A stretch of 33,603 bases of DNA from Prorocentrum cordatum. Its lineage: Eukaryota; Sar; Dinophyceae; Prorocentrales; Prorocentraceae. A model generated the notes under the pieces. The model had not been told where the DNA came from and searched no databases. It saw nothing but the letters and a program-made list of their open reading frames with translations. Positions 28,887 through 33,603 of this stretch are shown here, piece after piece (the first letter of the stretch is position 1; every line of letters starts with the position of its first letter). Where the stretch lies: NCBI GenBank assembly GCA_963575745.1, contig CAUYUJ010009554.1:1-33603 (forward strand), in the 5' to 3' direction. The position numbers and the translations under genes were made by a program.

Positions 28887-29702
28887 ATCATCTTAAGACT
28901 GATCGCTCTTATATGCGCGCGCGTCACTCAATATGTAAATCCCAAACCCTCGATACCCACCCTCTTCGTCTTCGGTCACACCCCTTTGGGCGTATATCTT
29001 TTTTACTCGCCACGTGTAGTTGGCGCAGCCCCTAAAACAGGAAGAGCAGGGGGGAGGAGGAAGGGAGAGCGAGGAGGAAAGAGGCAAGGGGGGGAGGATG
29101 GATGGAGGACGAAAGAGGTTAGCAGGAGGGGAGGGGGGCAAAAGAGGAGGTAAACAAACGGACGAAACAGACAGACGGGTCGAGCGGCGGACTGTGAGGG
29201 GCGGGTCGGGCTGGCGGGGCGGGCGGACGCCAACGGACGGGTCGGGCGGCGGACCCTCGCTGGCGGGTCGGGAGCCGTTGTTGTTGTGGTCCGGGGGGCC
29301 AACAACAGTTTGATGCTCAGCTGCGAGGGAGGTCCCAGGCGGGAGCGCCGCTCTCGGAGTAATTTGCAAGGAAGTCTCAGGCGGGAGCGCCAACTGCGAG
29401 GAAGTCCCAGGCGGGGGCGGGGGTCCGGAGTAATTTGCAAGAAAGTCTCAGGCGGGAGCGCCTCCGCCTGAGTAAACTGCGAGGAAGTCCCAGGCGGGGG
29501 CGGGGGTCCTGAGTAAATTTGGAGGAGGTATCAGGCGGGAGCCGTTGTTGTTGTTGTCCGGGGGGCCAACAACGCATTTTGATGCCAACGACTTTCCCTG
29601 ATAAAAAACAGAGTGCGAGCCCCGGAAGGGGCACTTCAATTGAAAAAATACAATGTCCGCCGGAGGGGGGGATCAACAATAATTATTCTTCAGTAATTAG
29701 AG
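28870..29702 (+). mobile_element. Module B copy 2
   Basis: After a short (CAA)n it begins AAGACTGATCGCTCTTATAT, parallel to copy 1. It then shows the same series: CTCGATACCCACCC, TCTTCGGTCACACCCCTTTG, purine-rich block (29,040-29,165), GGGCGGG-rich stretch, and the GAGGAAGTCTCAGGCGGGAG tandem (29,310-29,545). Two GGGAGCCGTTGTTGTTG...CCGGGGGGCC units lie at 29,271 and 29,539, and (CAA)n follows. It is about half the length of copy 1, mainly through shorter repeats. Confidence 0.65.
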
Positions 29703-29711
29703 TTCCACACC

Positions 29712-29752
<41 letters not shown>

Positions 29753-29879
29753 ACACAAACACAAAAACAACAACAACAACAACAACACCAACACCAACAA
29801 CAACAACAACAACAACAACAACACCACCAACAACAACAACAACACCACCACCACCAACAACAACAACAACAACAACAAC

Positions 29880-29911
<32 letters not shown>

Positions 29912-30682
29912 CAGCAATTACTAGCACGTGGGGACACTCCGTTCTCACCAGTGCCAGGGTTTTCATAGGAGGCGGGCAATACCCCCACTTTGTGGGGGGG
30001 CCGGTTCAAGCTCTACCAAATTTCCAAACGACTCTTCGCCACCACCCACACCCAGCTTCCCGCCCTATGACGTTCGGACACTTCACTTCGTGGCATGCGG
30101 ACGACCGTGGCTACTATTCAGGGCCCCGCGGCCGACGACGACGGCGTGCGCGCGCGAAGAAAAAACGAATGTGTCCAATATGGTATTATTTGACAGGGAT
30201 GATGGCCCTGGCATGCGCGCAACCGTTGTTGCAGAAGTTCGAAGCACGTGAAAAAGTTGCTCGCAAGAGCCCGTTTGACAGAAATGTTGAAAAAGTATTG
30301 GGTTTCCTAAGAAATCCGCAAGAGCGCGCGGGATGAATTTTTGAAACTTTTTTTTTGAAAAACCATTGGGTTTTTCATGTTTTTATGTTAAAATCGCTAC
30401 GAAAACTAAGGTTTTGGAAGGATTTCATCTTGCGCGCGCGAGTGTGCACTTCGTGTCATTTTTTGCAAAGGATTCTTGAAGTTTGGTTATGTTGAACAAG
30501 ACATGTCCATTTTATTTTATTTTTTGACAGGGAAAGCGGGCGTCAACAACACAACCGGATCCGGACTCCCCCGTTTTGCCTGAGACTTCCTCACAAAATG
30601 ATGAAAATGTGGCTGCGGCCTAGGCGCGGCGAGGGGGGCGTGCACCAGGGGGCCCAACAATAATTATTCTTTAGAAGTTAAT
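29703..30682 (+). mobile_element. Module A' copy 4
   Basis: A 200-bp (CAA)n tract with CAC interruptions (29,709-29,913) opens the copy. The core, hairpin (29,982-29,998) and GACGACGACGGCG segment match copy 2. It ends TTCTTTAGAAGTTAATATTC and (CAA)n. Confidence 0.75.
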
Positions 30683-30701
30683 ATTCAACAACAACAATCA
30701 T

Positions 30702-30755
<54 letters not shown>

Positions 30756-31910
30756 CACTTTACCCGAACGCTCAGTGTTCTCACCAGTGCCAGGGTTTTC
30801 ATGCGACGCGAGACAATACCCCCACTTCGTGGGGGGGCAGTTCAAGCTCTACCAAATATACAAACGACTCTTCGCGACCACCCAAACCCAGCTTCCCGCC
30901 CTATGACGTTGGGACACTTCACTTCGTGGCGTGCGGACGACCGTGGCTACTACACTGGCGTGGGGTACACACCCACAGAACTTTGTCACTTATTCGGGGC
31001 GCGCGTGTGCCCAGCATCCTGCAATTGTGACATACAATACATGACACAGACAGACAGAGAGAGAGACAGAGAGCAGACAGAGAGAGAGACAGAGAGAGCG
31101 GAGTTGGTCACATTTTTGGGGCAAGTTCCTGAGATCGTCGTGTTTTTTGTTGGTCTTGCGCGCGCGAATGTCCACTTTACTTTTTTTTGCAAGGGAGTAT
31201 TGAAATTTGATTATTTTAGAACAAGAAAAAGTAGCTCGCGCGAGCTCATGTAACATAAATGTTGAAAAACCATTGGTTTTGTGGGAGTCGGACAGCGCGC
31301 GCGGGATGAAATTTGGACATTTTTTTTTTGAAAAACCATTGGGTTTTTGATGTTTTTATGTTGAAATCGTTACGAAACCTAAGATTCTGGAAGGATTTCG
31401 TCTTGCGCGCGCGAATGTCCACTTTACCTTATTTTTTGCAAGGGATTATTGAAATTTGATTATGTTAGAACAAGAAAAAGTAGCTCGCGCGAGCTCATGT
31501 AACATAAATGTTGAAAAAACCATTGGTTTTGTGGGATTCGGACAGCGCGCGCGGAAGGACATTTTGACATTTTTTCTTAAAAAACCATTGGGTTTTTGAT
31601 GTTTTTATGTTAAAATCGCTACGAAACCTAAGGTTTTGGAAGGATTTCGTCTTGCGCGCACGAATGTCCACTTTACCTTATTTTTTGCAAGGGATTCTTG
31701 CAATTTGATCAAGTAAAAACAAGAATTTTTATTTTCTATTGTTTTTTGCAAGGGAAAACGAGCGTCAACAAAAAACCGGATCCGGACATAATCCACTTTT
31801 CTGAAGCTTTCGCGAAAAAATGATGAAAATGTAGCTGCGGCCTAGGTTTTGGAGGGGGGTCGTGCACCAGGGGCCCCAACAATAATTATTCTTTAGAAGT
31901 AATAATGTTC
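30683..31910 (+). mobile_element. Module A copy 5 with internal duplication
   Basis: (CAA)n at 30,684-30,755 is followed by ATCACTTTACCCGAACGCTC. The hairpin lies at 30,819-30,835. The middle of the module is replaced by a CAGA/GAGA repeat (31,040-31,105), and the 3' half carries a tandem duplication. It ends TTCTTTAGAAGTAATAATGT and (CAA)n. Confidence 0.75.
31154..31649. repeat. Two tandem copies of a 247-249 bp unit
   Basis: 31,154-31,400 and 31,401-31,649 each begin TCTTGCGCGCGCGAATGTCC and contain AAAAAGTAGCTCGCGCGAGC and AAACCATTGG. A third partial copy begins at 31,650. The perfect palindrome AGCTCGCGCGAGCT occurs in both units. Confidence 0.85.
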
Positions 31911-33603
31911 AACACCAACACCAACAACAACAACAACAACAATCATTTTACCCGAACGCTCAGTGTTCTCCCCAGTGCCAGGGTTTTCTTGCGACGCCAG
32001 CCAATACTCCCACTTCGTGGGGGGGCCGTTCAAGCTCTACCAAATATCCAAACGACTCTTCGAGACCACCCACACCCAGCTTCCCGCCCTATGACGTTGG
32101 GACACTTCACTTCGTGGCGTGCGGACGACCCTGGCTACTACACTGGCGTGGGGTACACACCCACAGAGGTTGATCACATCTGTTACATATGATGTGGTAC
32201 ACGGTACACGTGAGATGGTACGCAGTGCAAAGATAGTTGGTCACATTTTTGGGGCAAATTCGTGGGGATGCGATTACAGAAGTACATGTGTTACACTGAT
32301 GTTATACAGTCCCAAGGATGACGCATGCATTGCTCATAGACTCATGGCGCTATGATCCTAACTCACAGTGCCCAACGCGCGCGTGCACAGCCAGACGGAG
32401 GGAGAGAAACACATGTATACAAGGTTCGTGACATACGCACGGTCCACCATGTTGTAAACGATCGCATGCACGGTAAGTTCGGAAATTATACGTATGTACA
32501 AGCAGACATGCGAGGGAGAAAGGGAGATGGCCATCGACAGTTCCAATACGGCTCCAAGGCGGAAGAGGGGGAGGAGGAGCAGGACAAGGAGGAAAGGAGA
32601 GAAGCGAGAAAGGAAGAACGCAGACGGCGCAGCTCTGGACACAAAGGGGTGCCATACTTTCTCCTGCTTTCGCAAACAGGTCCAGTCACACGTAGGGGTA
32701 TACTCAACCGAATGGTCTTCGCATCCAGAAGCATACTAAAGGCTCGACGCATCGTCGTCTGCGATGGCGCGGAGCGGGCGCGTGGGTGCCCGGCTGCCTG
32801 GCTGATACACGTGCGGGCCTGGCTGATACCCGTGCGGTCCCAGATGCCCAATGAGATTGCCGATACGCCTGCTGGCGGGAAGGCCGGTGCTTGCATGCGG
32901 CAGTGCTACCGCGAGCACGTTGTGGACCTGCGGTGGCAAGGCCTGGTAATCGAGCATGTTCGGAAGCTCGTCGCTCTGACCATACGACCGCCATACGGGC
33001 AACCACCACCACTGGTCTTCACGCGGATACGTGATCTCTGTGCCGACCTCAGGGGATACGTTCCAAAGGGCCATTTTCTGCGGGTCCGTACCCATGAAGG
33101 CCGCGTGGTACGCAATGAATGCGTCCAAGGTGGCCAGGGCCCTGTAGGAGAGGCCGGATACGATCTCCGCATGAATGGGAATAGCGAGCTGACCGAGCAA
33201 ATACCGCATACTGCGATACACCCACTGGCCCGGGTGGACGAAGAGGTTGGCTTTCCAGGCGACGATACCTGCTGCGGTGCACAACGTGTCGAATACGTGC
33301 ACAAGGTAGCCAATGGGCTTCCCAAGCCTCTCATCCTGGAATACCGAGAAGTTCCCGAATACCGCGTTCGCGTAAAAGTACGCGTCGAAGTACAGCCATT
33401 CGGGCTCGGCGATGCCCCCCATACTGTGCTGGTACTCCGGGTCGTTGTTGATCTTCGACTGCCCCGTGGACACGCACCTGAAGAAGTAGCACGCAAAGAC
33501 CCTTTTGACAGAAATGTTTAAAAAGTTGTGTGTTTCCTATGAATCCGCAAGAGCGCGCGGAAGGACATTTTGACAATTTTTTCTTAAAAAACCATTGGGG
33601 TTT
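31911..33603 (+). mobile_element. Module A copy 6, interrupted, running off the window
   Basis: (CAA)n then ATCATTTTACCCGAACGCTC opens the copy. The first 600 bp match copy 1, including the 78-codon frame at 32,119-32,355. Homology breaks at about 32,500-32,530 and resumes exactly at GCACCTGAAGAAGTAGCACG (33,474). The 0.94 kb between is foreign to the module and carries the coding frame listed separately. The copy is cut by the window end. Confidence 0.75.
32736..33473 (-). CDS. Unidentified aromatic-rich protein fragment carried in module A copy 6
   Basis: A 245-codon minus-strand frame that ends TAG and starts without ATG. The first in-frame codon after the module junction is GTG, so this is probably the 3' part of a longer coding sequence. 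The protein looks globular. It is rich in Tyr, Phe, Trp and His, for example EPEWLYFDAYFYANAVFGNF, FVHPGQWVYRSMRYLLGQL and DQWWWLPVWRSYGQSDELP. It then has a short repetitive tail GPHGYQPGPHVYQPG near residue 210-225. Third positions are G/C-biased as in a translated gene. I recognise no family. The opposite strand is also open across the interval but reads Arg/Val-rich without motifs, so I prefer this strand. Its upstream edge coincides with the point where module sequence resumes, consistent with capture of a host or foreign gene fragment. Confidence 0.45.
   Translation of the reverse strand: MSTGQSKINNDPEYQHSMGGIAEPEWLYFDAYFYANAVFGNFSVFQDERLGKPIGYLVHVFDTLCTAAGIVAWKANLFVHPGQWVYRSMRYLLGQLAIPIHAEIVSGLSYRALATLDAFIAYHAAFMGTDPQKMALWNVSPEVGTEITYPREDQWWWLPVWRSYGQSDELPNMLDYQALPPQVHNVLAVALPHASTGLPASRRIGNLIGHLGPHGYQPGPHVYQPGSRAPTRPLRAIADDDASSL

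Noticed and set aside
32352-33521. 389-codon plus-strand frame opposite the unknown minus-strand frame
   Set aside because: It starts in module sequence and ends in module sequence, is rich in Arg/Val and has no ordered hydrophobic or aromatic pattern. The minus-strand frame looks more like a protein.

Overview
This window is almost certainly dinoflagellate nuclear DNA. The strongest evidence is a 22-nt sequence on the minus strand at 14,992-15,013 that matches the dinoflagellate trans-spliced leader (dinoSL) over its whole length. A second, two-mismatch copy lies at 6,644-6,665. GC-rich sequence, very heavy triplet repeats and two gene families I recall from dinoflagellate predicted proteomes fit this. 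I cannot name the genus. I see no rRNA, convincing tRNA or CRISPR, and no clearly intact host housekeeping gene. This is an accessory, repeat-dominated region.

Layout: 1-350 holds (CAGCAC)n and (TCC)n. 351-1,590 is a decayed plus-strand LINE 3' end with zinc knuckle and RNase H remnants, with (TCC)n on both sides. 2,071-2,247 and 4,406-4,577 are two foldback (MITE-like) elements, with a 14-bp minisatellite between them. 4,600-8,000 is GC-rich low-complexity DNA with (GAC)n, (GAT)n and (GGA)n tracts and a decayed dinoSL.

7,998-15,013 is a nearly full-length non-LTR retrotransposon on the minus strand. It has a dinoSL at its 5' end, ORF1 (zinc finger plus coiled coil) and ORF2 (apurinic-type endonuclease, reverse transcriptase, zinc knuckle, RNase H and a C-terminal zinc ribbon). 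It is bounded at both ends by (TCC)n in the sense orientation. ORF2 has one apparent 1-base insertion close to its start and is otherwise open.

15,363-16,672 is a minus-strand copy of a (CAA)n-bounded repeat module. 16,690-17,610 is a nested satellite. 19,240-22,111 is a broken copy of a zinc-ribbon, transposase-like gene family. 23,552-24,301 is a minus-strand gene remnant with one internal stop. From 25,176 to the window end is a head-to-tail array of at least seven modules of two families (A and B), each separated from the next by a (CAA)n tract. The last module carries an inserted 0.9-kb segment with an unidentified coding frame (32,736-33,473, minus).

The common theme is retroelements whose boundaries coincide with microsatellites: (TCC)n for the SL-tagged LINE lineage and (CAA)n for the A/B modules. 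In the intact LINE the pyrimidine-rich (TCC)n runs directly into the dinoSL. This suggests the element is copied from trans-spliced mRNA and that its target may supply a polypyrimidine tract for renewed trans-splicing.
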